64,000 nt of DNA from Loktanella sp. (GTDB taxonomy: Bacteria; Pseudomonadota; Alphaproteobacteria; Rhodobacterales; Rhodobacteraceae): contig JAFPBO010000031.1 of the NCBI GenBank assembly GCA_017390475.1, positions 206,154-270,153 on the forward strand, written 5' to 3'. Each line of letters opens with the position of its first letter. Position 1 is the first letter of the stretch. Below the pieces are notes generated by a model that was given only the letters and a program-made list of their open reading frames with translations, did not search any database and was not told the DNA's origin. Both the position numbers and the translations under genes were made by a program. Positions 51,713 through 60,971 of this stretch are shown here, in pieces.

Positions 51713-53482
51713 ATGACACTTGTTTCCACCATCGCGACCAGTGCATCCCGCAAGCCACGCCATCGGCTGCTGCCTGAGGATTGGCTGGGCATCACAGTCG
51801 TACTGCTGCTCGTCATTCTAGTGCTCGCACCGATGGCCGCTGTTTTGCTGCAGGCCTTCATGCCGGGCGCTTTTTCCGGGCAGAGCCGCGGTATTGGCTT
51901 TGGCGGCTTGCTGGAGATTTTTGAGCGTCCGCTCTGGCGGCGTGCCCTGTGGAATTCGCTGTTTCTTGCCAGCATTGCCGCTGTCATCGGCGGGCTGATG
52001 GGCAGCGGTTTGGCCATCCTGCGCCACAATTCACGGCTGGCACTGGGTCCGGCGCTGGATATAGCCGCCTGGGCGATCATCATTCTACCCTCATTCATTT
52101 TGGCACAGGGCTGGATCCTGTTTGCCAGTCGCGGCGGGTTGGCGAACCAATGGTTCGGGCTGTCTTTTGTGCCTGATCTGGTGTTCAACCCATGGGGCCT
52201 TGCGGTGGTGATGAGCCTGAAATCCTTTCCCTTCGCCTATCTGACGGTCTCTGCCGCGCTGCAATGGCGGATGGATGATTATGCCCATGCCGCAAGGCTA
52301 AACGGGGCTGGGCCTTTGCGGGTGCTGTTCACCGTACGCCTGCCGATGCTGCTGCCTGCGGTGCTGTCGGGGGCCTTGCTGATCTTTATCGACGTGCTCG
52401 GCGATTTCGGCCTGCCCACAGCTTTGGCCACAACATACCGGTTTCCGACGCTGACCTACGCGATCTATGTCGCCATCAACCAATCGCCTATCCGGTTCGA
52501 TCTAGCGGGGGTGATGGCATTTTATGTCACGGCAATCATGCTGCTGGCGGTCATGGCCTATTTCCGTGTGCTGCGGCGACGGCGGTATGATTTTCTAGGA
52601 GCCAAGGCAAAACTGGCCCCGGTCGAGACACGCAATACCGCATGGCTGCCCAATGGGATCGCTTTGGTTGCGCTATCGTTGGCCTTATTCATCCCGATCG
52701 GGGCAAGCGTCGTTGTGTCCTTTACCGACCGGATTTCGCAGGGGATCGGTTGGGACAATCTGACCCTGCGCCATTATGGCTATGTGCTGGACACCGGCGG
52801 CGCCTTTGTCAGTGCTTTGCGCAATTCAACAGCGATTGCGGCGCAGGCCGCCATCGGATCGGGGCTGATCGCGGCAGCGGCGGCCTATGTGATGACCTTT
52901 TCAGGGTTCCGACTGAACCGGCTGATTGATCTGACTTGCACGCTCAGCCTTGCGGTGCCGGGTGTGGTGCTGGGCATCGGTTATATCTTTATCTGGAATG
53001 CACCGCTGATGGACCGGGCTGGGTTATCGCTTTATGGACATCCCTTCATCCTTGTTCTGGCAGGCATCGCCGGTGCAGTGCCGATAGCGGTGCGGGTGCT
53101 GCTGGGCGCGATGGCGCAGGTGCCGGCGACCATGTTGCAGGCGGCAGCCTTGCAAGGTGCCGGGCTGGGGCGGCGGATTGCCACCATTCTTGTGCCACTG
53201 ATCGCAGCAGCATTGGTTTCGGCGACGCTGACCGCTTTTGGTTCTGCAATGTTTGACCTGGCGATCACATCCATCCTGCGTCCGCCGCGGCTCGACGTGT
53301 TGCCGGTATATGTCAACCGCGCCTTTGAACAAGGCGCATTCGGCGCCGCCACCGCAGCGACCCTGCTTGCCGGGGGGCTGACCGTAGCGATCATCGCGAT
53401 CATCAGCACGCTGTCCCGGATGATCCTGCTGCGGCTGATACAGACACCCGACATGAAAGGACAAACCCATGCTGACACTTGA
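51713..53482 (+). CDS. Ferric-type ABC transporter permease (two-domain)
   Basis: This 589-residue inner-membrane permease is of the FbpB/ThiP type, with two fused halves of about six helices each. Two EAA-like loops are visible: DDYAHAARLNGAGPLRVLFT in the first half and TMLQAAALQGAGLGRRIATI in the second. The ribosome site CAGGAG lies upstream of the ATG. It works with the binding protein at 50609-51631 and the ATPase that overlaps its end by 14 bp. Confidence 0.91.
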   Translation: MTLVSTIATSASRKPRHRLLPEDWLGITVVLLLVILVLAPMAAVLLQAFMPGAFSGQSRGIGFGGLLEIFERPLWRRALWNSLFLASIAAVIGGLMGSGLAILRHNSRLALGPALDIAAWAIIILPSFILAQGWILFASRGGLANQWFGLSFVPDLVFNPWGLAVVMSLKSFPFAYLTVSAALQWRMDDYAHAARLNGAGPLRVLFTVRLPMLLPAVLSGALLIFIDVLGDFGLPTALATTYRFPTLTYAIYVAINQSPIRFDLAGVMAFYVTAIMLLAVMAYFRVLRRRRYDFLGAKAKLAPVETRNTAWLPNGIALVALSLALFIPIGASVVVSFTDRISQGIGWDNLTLRHYGYVLDTGGAFVSALRNSTAIAAQAAIGSGLIAAAAAYVMTFSGFRLNRLIDLTCTLSLAVPGVVLGIGYIFIWNAPLMDRAGLSLYGHPFILVLAGIAGAVPIAVRVLLGAMAQVPATMLQAAALQGAGLGRRIATILVPLIAAALVSATLTAFGSAMFDLAITSILRPPRLDVLPVYVNRAFEQGAFGAATAATLLAGGLTVAIIAIISTLSRMILLRLIQTPDMKGQTHADT

Positions 53483-54548
53483 CAGCTTGAGCCGCAGCTT
53501 TCACGGACAGAAAGTACTGAACGCAGTGTCATTGGAGGTGCCGGAAGGTCAGGTCGCCTGCATCGTCGGCCCATCTGGCTGCGGCAAGTCAACGATCCTG
53601 CGGCTGGTTGCGGGACTGGATGTCCCGGATGCTGGGCGGATCGTCTTGGCAAACACGGCCTTGTCCGGCCCCGGCTGGGCGCTGGAGGCGCGCAAACGGC
53701 GGCTGAACATGGTGTTTCAGGATTATGCGCTCTGGCCGCATATGCGTGTGGCCCAGATCGTGGGCTATGGTCTCACGCATCTGATCCGCGCCGAACGTGA
53801 TGCCCGCGTCGCGGCCCTGCTGGATCAGATGCAGATCACCGCACTGGCGGACCGGCTGCCGTCACAGATTTCAGGTGGACAGCAACAGCGCGTCGCGATT
53901 GCGCGCGCCTTGGCCACGGACCCGGACCTGCTGTTGCTGGATGAACCTTTGTCGAACCTTGATGTGCAGCTGCGGCTCGATATGCGGATGGAATTTGCGG
54001 ATCTATTTGCACGTGTCGGCAAAACAGTCCTTTACGTCACACATGACCCGCTGGAAGCCTGTTCCTTTGCCGATCTGCTGGTGGTCATGCGCACCGGCGA
54101 GATCGAACAATCCGGCCCGCCGCAAGAATTATTCGCGCAGCCACGGTCGGCCTGGATTGCGACGCTGGCAGGATATGACACGCGGATGCCCGGGCGGCTG
54201 CTGAACACGCCCGATGCGGACAACATTCTTGTCGATATTGCCGGTCAGCACGTCACCCTGCCACGCAAGGCGCTGGCAGGTGACGCGCGTCCCAACAGCG
54301 CGGTGAATGTGATGCTGCACCCGGGCAGTATCACATTGGGCCAGCCCGTCGGAGCGGCGGGTCAGAACCATTTGACCGGCGTGGTCCGTCGCTGCCTGTT
54401 TGAAGGGCGTGACTGGCGCGTCACGCTTGATCTGGGTCCGACGGGCACCGCCGCGCTGGCGCTGATGTCACCACAGCGGCTGGTCGAGGGCGAGCAGGTC
54501 GATATCTGGTTCCCGCGCGATGCCGCCGTCATCTTTGCCAATGATTAA
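53469..54548 (+). CDS. Ferric-type ABC transporter ATP-binding protein
   Basis: This 359-residue ATPase is of the FbpC/PotA type. Walker A is GPSGCGKST (about 34-42), the Q-loop VFQDYALWPH, the signature ISGGQQQRVAIARAL and Walker [13 protein letters not shown]; the C-terminal domain is of the FbpC group. AAAGGA lies upstream. The start overlaps the permease stop by 14 bp, and the end overlaps the Nudix gene. The cargo could be ferric iron or a cofactor; the neighbouring Nudix protein leaves thiamine open. Confidence 0.91.
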   Translation: MLTLDSLSRSFHGQKVLNAVSLEVPEGQVACIVGPSGCGKSTILRLVAGLDVPDAGRIVLANTALSGPGWALEARKRRLNMVFQDYALWPHMRVAQIVGYGLTHLIRAERDARVAALLDQMQITALADRLPSQISGGQQQRVAIARALATDPDLLLLDEPLSNLDVQLRLDMRMEFADLFARVGKTVLYVTHDPLEACSFADLLVVMRTGEIEQSGPPQELFAQPRSAWIATLAGYDTRMPGRLLNTPDADNILVDIAGQHVTLPRKALAGDARPNSAVNVMLHPGSITLGQPVGAAGQNHLTGVVRRCLFEGRDWRVTLDLGPTGTAALALMSPQRLVEGEQVDIWFPRDAAVIFAND

Positions 54549-55344
54549 CCAACCTGTCAGCGGAGACGCCCAACCGATGATCCCCGACCGCACCGCCCAT
54601 GCCTTTCGTCCGTTGCATTTTCCGGGCCATGCCGATGCTTTGGGCGCAGTCTCGCTGCCGGTGGCGGACCACCTGGTGCGGCGTGGCCTGCTGCAGGATG
54701 CGCGGCAGCTGCTTCTGACCAGCGGCAATCCGACCATGCGGCTCGAGGATATCCGGCAAGAATTGTTTAATCAGCGCTGGATCGAACCGCAGCGTCATGA
54801 ACAGATGCCGGTCACGCTTGGCCCACAAGGTCCGGAAATCGCGCGGCTGGATCGGTCAGCGCTGCGCATTCTGGGCTTCTGGGCGCAAAAGGTGCACATC
54901 AACGGTCTAGTGCCGACGGAAAAAACGGACGAACCACTGGTCTGGATTTCCCGACGCTCGCGTCAAGCCCCGTCGAATCCAGGCCGCTGGGATACGCTGG
55001 TCGCCGGTGGGCGGGCTGCAGGGCACAGCCTTGTGCAAACCGCCCGAAAAGAAAGCTGGGAAGAAGCCGGGATCGGGCCTGTCGCTATGAGGCGACTGCA
55101 AAAAGTCGGCGAAATGGCTGTGCAATATGTCTCAACCCGAGGCTTTCATCAGGAACTTCTGGCGATCTATGATCTGGTCCTGCCCGCAGATTTTCGCGCG
55201 ACCTGCCATGATGACGAGATCGAAGAAAGCCTGCGCGTGCCCCTTAGTGATCTGGTTGCCCGGCTTGCAGAGCCGCGCCAGTTCAAATTCAGCTCTTATC
55301 TTGTGCTGAAGGATCTTGCGACGCGGATCCGTGCGGCCCGTTAG
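54541..55344 (+). CDS. Tnr3/DUF4743-type Nudix protein
   Basis: This 267-residue protein has an N-terminal DUF4743-like domain (about 1-120) and a C-terminal Nudix fold. The Nudix box departs from the standard: GGRAAGHS carries His where Glu is usual, and KES replaces REU, but the metal-binding EE of WEEAGI remains. Such proteins resemble the Tnr3 class, which hydrolyse damaged thiamine diphosphate, or act on other nucleotides. It overlaps the ATPase stop (ATG at 54541); an ATG at 54577 has GGAG upstream and is the alternative start. Its function here is not proven. Confidence 0.75.
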   Translation: MINQPVSGDAQPMIPDRTAHAFRPLHFPGHADALGAVSLPVADHLVRRGLLQDARQLLLTSGNPTMRLEDIRQELFNQRWIEPQRHEQMPVTLGPQGPEIARLDRSALRILGFWAQKVHINGLVPTEKTDEPLVWISRRSRQAPSNPGRWDTLVAGGRAAGHSLVQTARKESWEEAGIGPVAMRRLQKVGEMAVQYVSTRGFHQELLAIYDLVLPADFRATCHDDEIEESLRVPLSDLVARLAEPRQFKFSSYLVLKDLATRIRAAR

Positions 55345-55356
55345 GTCAGGGCGCGT

Positions 55357-55386
55357 TGCGCGCAGGTCGATACGGCGCAGCGCGCA
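55357..55386. terminator. Stem-loop between convergent genes
   Basis: TGCGCGC (55357-55363) can pair with GCGCGCA (55380-55386) over a 16-nt loop. It lies in the 49-bp gap between the rightward Nudix gene and the leftward amino-acid ABC operon. No T-run is present, so this is a weak candidate. Confidence 0.35.
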
Positions 55387-55393
55387 GCACCGG

Positions 55394-56140
55394 TCACAAC
55401 CTACCCGCCGCGATGATGCGTTGCAAAAACGCCTGTGTCCGGACCTGTTGTGGCGCGCCAAACAGGCGGTCAGGCGTGTCTTCTTCGAGGATTACGCCGC
55501 CATCAAGGAAGGCGACACGATCGGCGCATTCGCGCGCGAAACCCATCTCATGCGTCACGATCATCATCGTCATCCCGTCGTCTTTCAGGCCACGTATGAT
55601 TGCCAGCACATCACCCACCAGTTCAGGGTCAAGCGCCGCGGTGATTTCATCCAACAGCAGGACATCCGGGCGCGTCATCAGCGCGCGCGCAATGGCCACG
55701 CGTTGTTGCTGGCCGCCTGACAACTGTTCGGGATAGGATGCGGCAAAGCCATCCATCCCAAACCGGGCCAGTACGTCACGGCCACGGTCCTCTGCCTCTG
55801 TGCGGGACTGCCCGTACACACGGCGCGGGGCCAGCGTGATATTGTCCAGCACGCTCATATGCGGAAACAGGTTATAGGACTGAAATACGATTCCGGCCCG
55901 TCTTTGCAGACCGGTCTTGCCGAAGGCCGGATCATCAACGGAAACACTGTCCAGCCGGATCGTACCGTAATCATGTACGACCAACCGGTTGACGCAGCGC
56001 AGTAAGGTCGACTTCCCCGATCCGGACGCACCGATCAGACACACCACCTCATGCGGGTTCACTTTCAGGCTGACGCGGTCGAGCACCAGCTTATCACCGA
56101 AATATTTGGTGACATTGTCGATATCGATCTTCGGAACCAT
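55394..56140 (-). CDS. Polar amino-acid ABC transporter ATP-binding protein
   Basis: This 248-residue ATPase is of the GlnQ/HisP type. Walker A is GASGSGKST (33-41), the Q-loop VFQSYNLFPHMSV, the signature LSGGQQQRVAIARAL and Walker B LLLDEITAAL (the usual final Pro of DEP is Thr here). The short C-terminus of this class is present. It is the third gene of the leftward amino-acid operon, one base after the permease gene. Confidence 0.92.
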   Translation of the reverse strand: MVPKIDIDNVTKYFGDKLVLDRVSLKVNPHEVVCLIGASGSGKSTLLRCVNRLVVHDYGTIRLDSVSVDDPAFGKTGLQRRAGIVFQSYNLFPHMSVLDNITLAPRRVYGQSRTEAEDRGRDVLARFGMDGFAASYPEQLSGGQQQRVAIARALMTRPDVLLLDEITAALDPELVGDVLAIIRGLKDDGMTMMIVTHEMGFARECADRVAFLDGGVILEEDTPDRLFGAPQQVRTQAFLQRIIAAGRL

Positions 56141-56141
56141 G

Positions 56142-57032
56142 TCAGTCCGCCATTTGCAAACGGCGCTGGCGGTCGCGCCGGGTCAGATAATCGGCCAGCC
56201 GCGCCATCGGCACTGTCGCCAGCAGAAACAACCCCGCCGCCACGATCAGCGACGAATAGTTAAAGGTCGTGGCAGTGTAAATCTGTGCCTCGCGCACCGC
56301 ATCGCGTACGCCGATCACCGATAGCAGCGCCACATCCTTTTGCAGGGCCACCACGATATTCATCAGCGCAGGTACCACATTGCGCAAGGCTTGCGGCAGG
56401 ATCGCATAGCGCAGGGTCTGCCATTCGCTGAGGCCCAGCGATTTCGCCGCTGCGCGCTGCCCCTCATGCACGGCGTCAATGCCGGACCGATAGATTTCCG
56501 CAACATAGGCGGCATAGCTTAACACCATGGCGACAGCCCCCCAGAACAGGCCGGAGTTCGGCAATCCCGGCAAGTTCAGCGCCGGAATGCCAAAGCCGAA
56601 CAGCAGCACCAGCAACAACACCGGCACACCCCGGAAAATGTCGATATAGATCATCACCATCAGCCGGAAGGACGCAAACCATGGCGCGCGCAGCGCGCGG
56701 ACCACGGCCAGCACCAGCGCCCAGACCAGAATGCAGACCAGCACCGTCAGCCAGACCTGGATATTGACCCAAAACCCCTGCAGCACGCGCGGGAAAGCCG
56801 CGATCATCGCATCAAGGTTAAAGAATTGCAGCTTGATCCGCGGCCATTGTTCGGCTGAGGTTACAAACCACGCAAGCGTTCCGAATACGACGACAATGCT
56901 CATCGTGCCAATAAGCGCGGGCATCATCGCCTCGCGCCAGTCAAACCCCCGACGTGGCGGCGGCGGGGGTGGCCCCCGCCGCGCCGTATCATTTTCCGCG
57001 CGATCCGGCGCGGTACTCGACATTCGGGTCAT
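56142..57032 (-). CDS. Polar amino-acid ABC transporter permease
   Basis: This 296-residue permease of the HisMQ type has a proline-rich N-terminal stretch (GPPPPPPRRG, about residues 20-29), several membrane helices and the family block GQRAAAKSLGLSEWQTLRYA. The following QALRNVVPALMN is the region that contacts the ATPase. ATG 57032 overlaps the binding-protein stop (ATGA). A single permease gene is present, so the active channel should be a homodimer. Confidence 0.91.
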   Translation of the reverse strand: MTRMSSTAPDRAENDTARRGPPPPPPRRGFDWREAMMPALIGTMSIVVVFGTLAWFVTSAEQWPRIKLQFFNLDAMIAAFPRVLQGFWVNIQVWLTVLVCILVWALVLAVVRALRAPWFASFRLMVMIYIDIFRGVPVLLLVLLFGFGIPALNLPGLPNSGLFWGAVAMVLSYAAYVAEIYRSGIDAVHEGQRAAAKSLGLSEWQTLRYAILPQALRNVVPALMNIVVALQKDVALLSVIGVRDAVREAQIYTATTFNYSSLIVAAGLFLLATVPMARLADYLTRRDRQRRLQMAD

Positions 57033-57874
57033 TCGCTGATGATCGGCAAGTCCGGATCGGCAACCAGATAGGTTGCAATCAAATCATCCACCACACCGCG
57101 GTCGATCAACGCGCTCAGGGCAGCATCCACAGGTTCCACCAGCGGATTGCCAAACTCGAAAAGCAGCCCATGTCCATTGTCATTTTCATCAGCAGGCAGC
57201 AGAGCCACGATACTGGCATCCGGCACCTGCACGGCAGTCATGAATAAGGCAGTGGGCAGGGCGGCCAACGTCGCGTCGATCTGTCCGGCCTGCAGTGCCT
57301 GAAACACATCGGCCTGTTCATTGTAAATCGCTGCATCATCAATTCCGAGGATATTGACCAGATAATCATTATCCGTCGTCCCAATCACCGCGCCCCAGCG
57401 CAGTCCTTGCAGATCATCAAAACTGGTCGCAGTTTCGGCATCGGTGCCGGGTAAGGCAATCACGGCCTTTTCAGGCTGGAAATAGACTTGACTGAAACTG
57501 ACGATCTGTGACCGCGCTTCGGTCACAGAGATTTGCTGGATCGAGAAATCATATGGCTTGGCACCCGGCGCGATGGCCTGATCAAAAGTTTGACCGACCC
57601 AAACCACCTGATCGGGGGCAAATCCCAACTCTTCGGCCAGAGCATAAACCAGCCCGTTTTCAAACCCCTCACCACCGGCGGGATCATTGTTCATCATCCA
57701 GGGCGGATAGACCGGATCACCAGTGCCGACAGTCAGTACGCCAGGGGTGACCAGCCGCTCATCCATTGTCGAAAACGCCTGTGCGCTGGCAACGACCGGC
57801 AGCGCAGCTGCCATCGCCCCCGCCAACAATGTCAGCGCCATACGGCGCGACGCCGTGATCAACTTGTCGGTCAT
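57029..57874 (-). CDS. Polar amino-acid-binding protein (family 3)
   Basis: This 281-residue periplasmic protein has a signal (MALTLLAGAMAAALPVVASA) and the family-3 fold with LTVGTGDPVYPPWMM, EGFENGLVYALAEELGF and LQGLRWGAVIGTTDNDYLVN. The ligand is unknown. AGGGG lies upstream of ATG 57874. Unlike the four other binding-protein genes in this window, it overlaps the permease gene, leaving no room for an intergenic stem-loop. Confidence 0.91.
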   Translation of the reverse strand: MTDKLITASRRMALTLLAGAMAAALPVVASAQAFSTMDERLVTPGVLTVGTGDPVYPPWMMNNDPAGGEGFENGLVYALAEELGFAPDQVVWVGQTFDQAIAPGAKPYDFSIQQISVTEARSQIVSFSQVYFQPEKAVIALPGTDAETATSFDDLQGLRWGAVIGTTDNDYLVNILGIDDAAIYNEQADVFQALQAGQIDATLAALPTALFMTAVQVPDASIVALLPADENDNGHGLLFEFGNPLVEPVDAALSALIDRGVVDDLIATYLVADPDLPIISE

Positions 57875-58451
57875 AAGTGCCCCTTTCATGTGAACCGCCT
57901 TTGCCCCGGCGGCATTCGCAACACGGCAAATCTCGCTCGTCGGCGCGGGCGGGTCAAGCGCCTAAGCGCGGCACCGCAGCAGGCAAAGCGACATGATCCT
58001 GCGGGTACTGCAAGTCATCTGGGCGCCGAAAGGCTGCAACATTGAAGCCTTTCGCACTTCTTTACGCTGATCAGCCCAAAAGATTCAGCGCATACCAGCG
58101 ATAACCCAGAATGATTGCACCGCCGGATTCTTGCGCATTTGCCGCATATTGTGCCGTCGCGCCACCTTCGAAGAACGCGGCATTGGCGGCGGATTTCCTG
58201 ACGCTTGCCGCCAGAAGCTGCGAGTCGCGGTCCGACATTACACCACCGGACGAAAAGCAAGGTTTATGCCTCGCGGCATGGCGGCTGTTACACTTGCATC
58301 CCGCGTCTTTCTGCCACCTGCGGGCTGGGACGCCTAAACTGCGCAGAGGCAGAACTGGGACCGGATCAAAAAAACCTTGCTCGAATGTATATAATAGTAT
58401 TTATTTTTTCCAGGCCCGGAGGGGGCCAGTGAGATCTCGGGAGGATTTCCA
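57875..58451. other. Intergenic region between divergent ABC operons
   Basis: This stretch of about 575 bases should hold the promoters of two divergent operons. It contains a leftward 55-codon frame of unclear reality (58071-58238), a TATAAT word at 58390-58395 in an A/T-rich patch, and GGCCC/GGGCC arms (58413-58427) around GGAGG in the probable 5' leader of the rightward operon. Confidence 0.5.
58071..58238 (-). CDS. Possible short protein or gene remnant
   Basis: The 55-codon frame starts at ATG 58238 (MSDRDSQLLAASVRKSAANA) and ends GYRWYALNLLG. Its codon use looks like the neighbouring genes, but there is no good ribosome site and the product resembles no known family. It may be a remnant of a gene that has decayed. 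Seen only by reading the reverse strand. Confidence 0.25.
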   Translation of the reverse strand: MSDRDSQLLAASVRKSAANAAFFEGGATAQYAANAQESGGAIILGYRWYALNLLG

Positions 58452-59405
58452 ATGCTTAAACGAACTTTGATGGGCAGCGTCGCTGTCTTTGCTTTTGGTG
58501 CCGCTGCGGCACATGCGCAGACAATCGGCTTTTCGCAGATCGGGTCTGAATCCGGCTGGCGCGCCGCCGAAACCACCGTGACGATGCAAGAGGCCGAAGC
58601 CCGCGGCATTGATCTGCGGTTCTCGGACGCGCAGCAGCGTCAGGAAAATCAGATTGCGGCCCTGCGGTCGTTCATCGCGCAAGGCGTTGATGCGATCTTG
58701 CTGGCACCGGTCGTGGCCACCGGCTGGGATTCCGTGCTGGAAGAAGCTGCAGAGGCTGAAATTCCTGTCGTCCTGCTGGACCGGATGGTCGACAGCGACC
58801 CAGACCTTTACCTGACTGCCGTCGGTTCTGACCTTGTGCATGAAGGCCGCGTCGCCGGTGAATGGCTGGTCGGGGCTGTGGATGGCGCGGAATGTCGTGT
58901 TGTTGAATTGCAGGGCACAACCGGGTCTTCACCCGCGATCGACCGCAAGAACGGTTTTGAACAGGGTATCGCGGGCGCAGACAATATCGAAATCGTACGC
59001 AGCCAGACCGGCGATTTCACCCGCACGCGCGGCAAGGAAGTCATGGAAAGCTTCCTGCAGGCGGAAAATGGCGGCGCGGATATCTGCGCGCTTTACGCCC
59101 ATAACGACGATATGGCCGTCGGTGCCATTCAGGCGATCAAAGAGGCTGGGCTGAACCCAGGCACCGATATTCTGGTCGTATCCATCGACGCTGTGCCGGA
59201 TATCTTCCTTGCGCTGGCCGCTGGCGAGGCGAATGCCACGGTCGAGTTGACGCCGAATATGGCAGGCCCCGCCTTTGATGCGCTGGAAGCCTATTTCGCC
59301 GATGGCACGGTGCCTGAAAAATTCATTCAGACAGAATCGCGGCTTTATACGCAGGACGATGATCCGGCGGGAGAATATGAAGCCCGCAAAGATCTGGGTT
59401 ACTGA
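58452..59405 (+). CDS. Sugar-binding protein of the galactofuranose (YtfQ) type
   Basis: This 317-residue periplasmic protein has a signal (LMGSVAVFAFGAAAAHAQ) and the ribose-like family-4 fold, with segments such as IGFSQIGSESGWRAAE, LLDRMVDSD and ALYAHNDDMAVGAI. The start pattern SESGWR and the YtfR/YtfT/YjfF partners support the galactofuranose (YtfQ) group, but ligand identity is not proven. The gene is preceded by GGGAGG, and its stop is followed by a stem-loop (59414-59445). Confidence 0.9.
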   Translation: MLKRTLMGSVAVFAFGAAAAHAQTIGFSQIGSESGWRAAETTVTMQEAEARGIDLRFSDAQQRQENQIAALRSFIAQGVDAILLAPVVATGWDSVLEEAAEAEIPVVLLDRMVDSDPDLYLTAVGSDLVHEGRVAGEWLVGAVDGAECRVVELQGTTGSSPAIDRKNGFEQGIAGADNIEIVRSQTGDFTRTRGKEVMESFLQAENGGADICALYAHNDDMAVGAIQAIKEAGLNPGTDILVVSIDAVPDIFLALAAGEANATVELTPNMAGPAFDALEAYFADGTVPEKFIQTESRLYTQDDDPAGEYEARKDLGY

Positions 59406-59413
59406 TTTTCAAG

Positions 59414-59445
59414 CGCCGGGGTGCGGGGAAACCTGTACCCCGGCG
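59414..59445. promoter_or_regulatory. Stem-loop between ytfQ-type and ytfR-type genes
   Basis: CGCCGGGGT (59414-59422) pairs perfectly with ACCCCGGCG (59437-59445) around a 14-nt loop. It lies just after the binding-protein stop and upstream of the ATPase start at 59478, with no T-tract. Same layout as at 5991, 13596 and 51654. Confidence 0.7.
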
Positions 59446-59477
59446 TCCCTTTGCTCCTGCCCTGCACGAGGCCCCGG

Positions 59478-60971
59478 ATGCTGCTTGCGACACGCGACCT
59501 GACCAAGACTTTTCCCGGGACAAGGGCGCTCGATGCTGTCAGTTTCGGCCTGAAAGCGGGTGAGGTTCATGCCTTACTGGGCGAAAACGGGGCCGGAAAA
59601 TCGACCCTGATCAAATGCCTGACCGGCGCGTATAAGCGCGATTCCGGTGATATCCTTTTTGAAGGCCAGCCGATTTTCCCGCAAAGCACGCTGGAAGCAC
59701 AGGCCATCGGGATCGGCACTGTTTATCAAGAGGTTAATTTGCTGCCCAATCTGACGGTGGCGGAAAACCTGACCTTGGGCCATCAGCCGCGCCGTTTTGG
59801 CATGATCCGCACGCGCGCGATGATCGCGCAGGCGGATGAAATGTTGGCGGGTTATGGCCTTGATATCGACGTGCGCCGGACGCTGGACCAGTATTCCGTC
59901 GCAGTGCAGCAGATCGTGGCAATTGCCCGCGCGGTGCATCTGTCGGGCCGCGTGCTGATCCTTGATGAACCCACCGCCAGCCTTGATGCGCGCGAGGTGC
60001 AGATGCTGTTCGATGTCGTGCGTGACTTGCGCGCGCGGGGGCTGGGGATCATCTTTATCTCGCATTTTCTGGATCAGGTGTTTGAGATTTCGGACCGCCT
60101 GACCATCTTGCGCAATGGTCAGCATATTGCGACCCGTGATGCGGCGGATGTTGACCGGATGCAGCTGATCACCCTGATGCTGGGACATGAATTACAACAG
60201 GAAACCGCCACAAAAGTCCGCCCGATGGCGGACAGCACAGATGCGATCCGCTTTACCGGCGTCGGGCGGCGGGGCCGGATCGCGCCTTTTGATCTGACCG
60301 TCCACAAGGGCGAAGTCATCGGCATGGCGGGCCTGCTCGGCTCTGGTCGCACGGAAAGTGCGGAAGTGTTATTTGGCGCGGTCCCCAGCGACAGCGGCAC
60401 GGCCGAAGACAGCAATGGCACAGTGGATCTGCGCAATCCGCGTGCGGCGATTGCGGCGGGGTTCGCCTTTGCGCCCGAGGATCGCAAGACCGATGGCATT
60501 ATCGCGGAACTGAGCGTGCGGGAAAATATCATCCTCGCGCTGCAGGCAAGGCGCGGTTGGGCGCGCCCGATCCCGCAGGCGGAACAGATCCGTATGGCGA
60601 ATGATTACATTGCCCGGCTGGATATCCGGACACCGGATGCCGAAAAACCCGTGGGGCTGTTGTCGGGCGGCAATCAGCAAAAGGTGATCCTTGCCCGCTG
60701 GCTCGCGACCAATCCACGGTTCCTGATCCTAGATGAACCGACACGCGGGATCGATGTGGGGGCACATGCCGAAATTCTGCGGCTGATTGAAGAGGTCGTG
60801 ACACAAGGCATGTCGATCCTCGTGATCTCATCCGAGCTGGATGAACTTGTCGCCGTCTCGCATCGCGTGATCGTTGTGCGGGATCGCCAGCATGTATCCG
60901 AATTGACGGGGGAAGCTGTGACCAGCGATACGATTGTCCGCGCGATTGCGGCGCCAGAGGTGGTGGCATGA
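59478..60971 (+). CDS. Sugar ABC transporter ATP-binding protein (YtfR type)
   Basis: This ATPase has two fused nucleotide-binding domains (about 497 residues). The first has Walker A GENGAGKST and Walker B LILDEPTASLD; the second has GLLGSGRTE in place of a standard Walker A, LSGGNQQKVILARWL and FLILDEPTRGID. This asymmetry is typical of the ribose/galactofuranose class. ATG 59478 has GAGG upstream; a longer frame to 59421 is not supported. It overlaps the permease gene by 4 bp. Confidence 0.92.
   Translation: MLLATRDLTKTFPGTRALDAVSFGLKAGEVHALLGENGAGKSTLIKCLTGAYKRDSGDILFEGQPIFPQSTLEAQAIGIGTVYQEVNLLPNLTVAENLTLGHQPRRFGMIRTRAMIAQADEMLAGYGLDIDVRRTLDQYSVAVQQIVAIARAVHLSGRVLILDEPTASLDAREVQMLFDVVRDLRARGLGIIFISHFLDQVFEISDRLTILRNGQHIATRDAADVDRMQLITLMLGHELQQETATKVRPMADSTDAIRFTGVGRRGRIAPFDLTVHKGEVIGMAGLLGSGRTESAEVLFGAVPSDSGTAEDSNGTVDLRNPRAAIAAGFAFAPEDRKTDGIIAELSVRENIILALQARRGWARPIPQAEQIRMANDYIARLDIRTPDAEKPVGLLSGGNQQKVILARWLATNPRFLILDEPTRGIDVGAHAEILRLIEEVVTQGMSILVISSELDELVAVSHRVIVVRDRQHVSELTGEAVTSDTIVRAIAAPEVVA

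Noticed and set aside
58111-58470. Rightward frame ahead of the YtfQ-type gene
   Set aside because: It overlaps the start of the real binding-protein gene in another frame and crosses its ribosome site.
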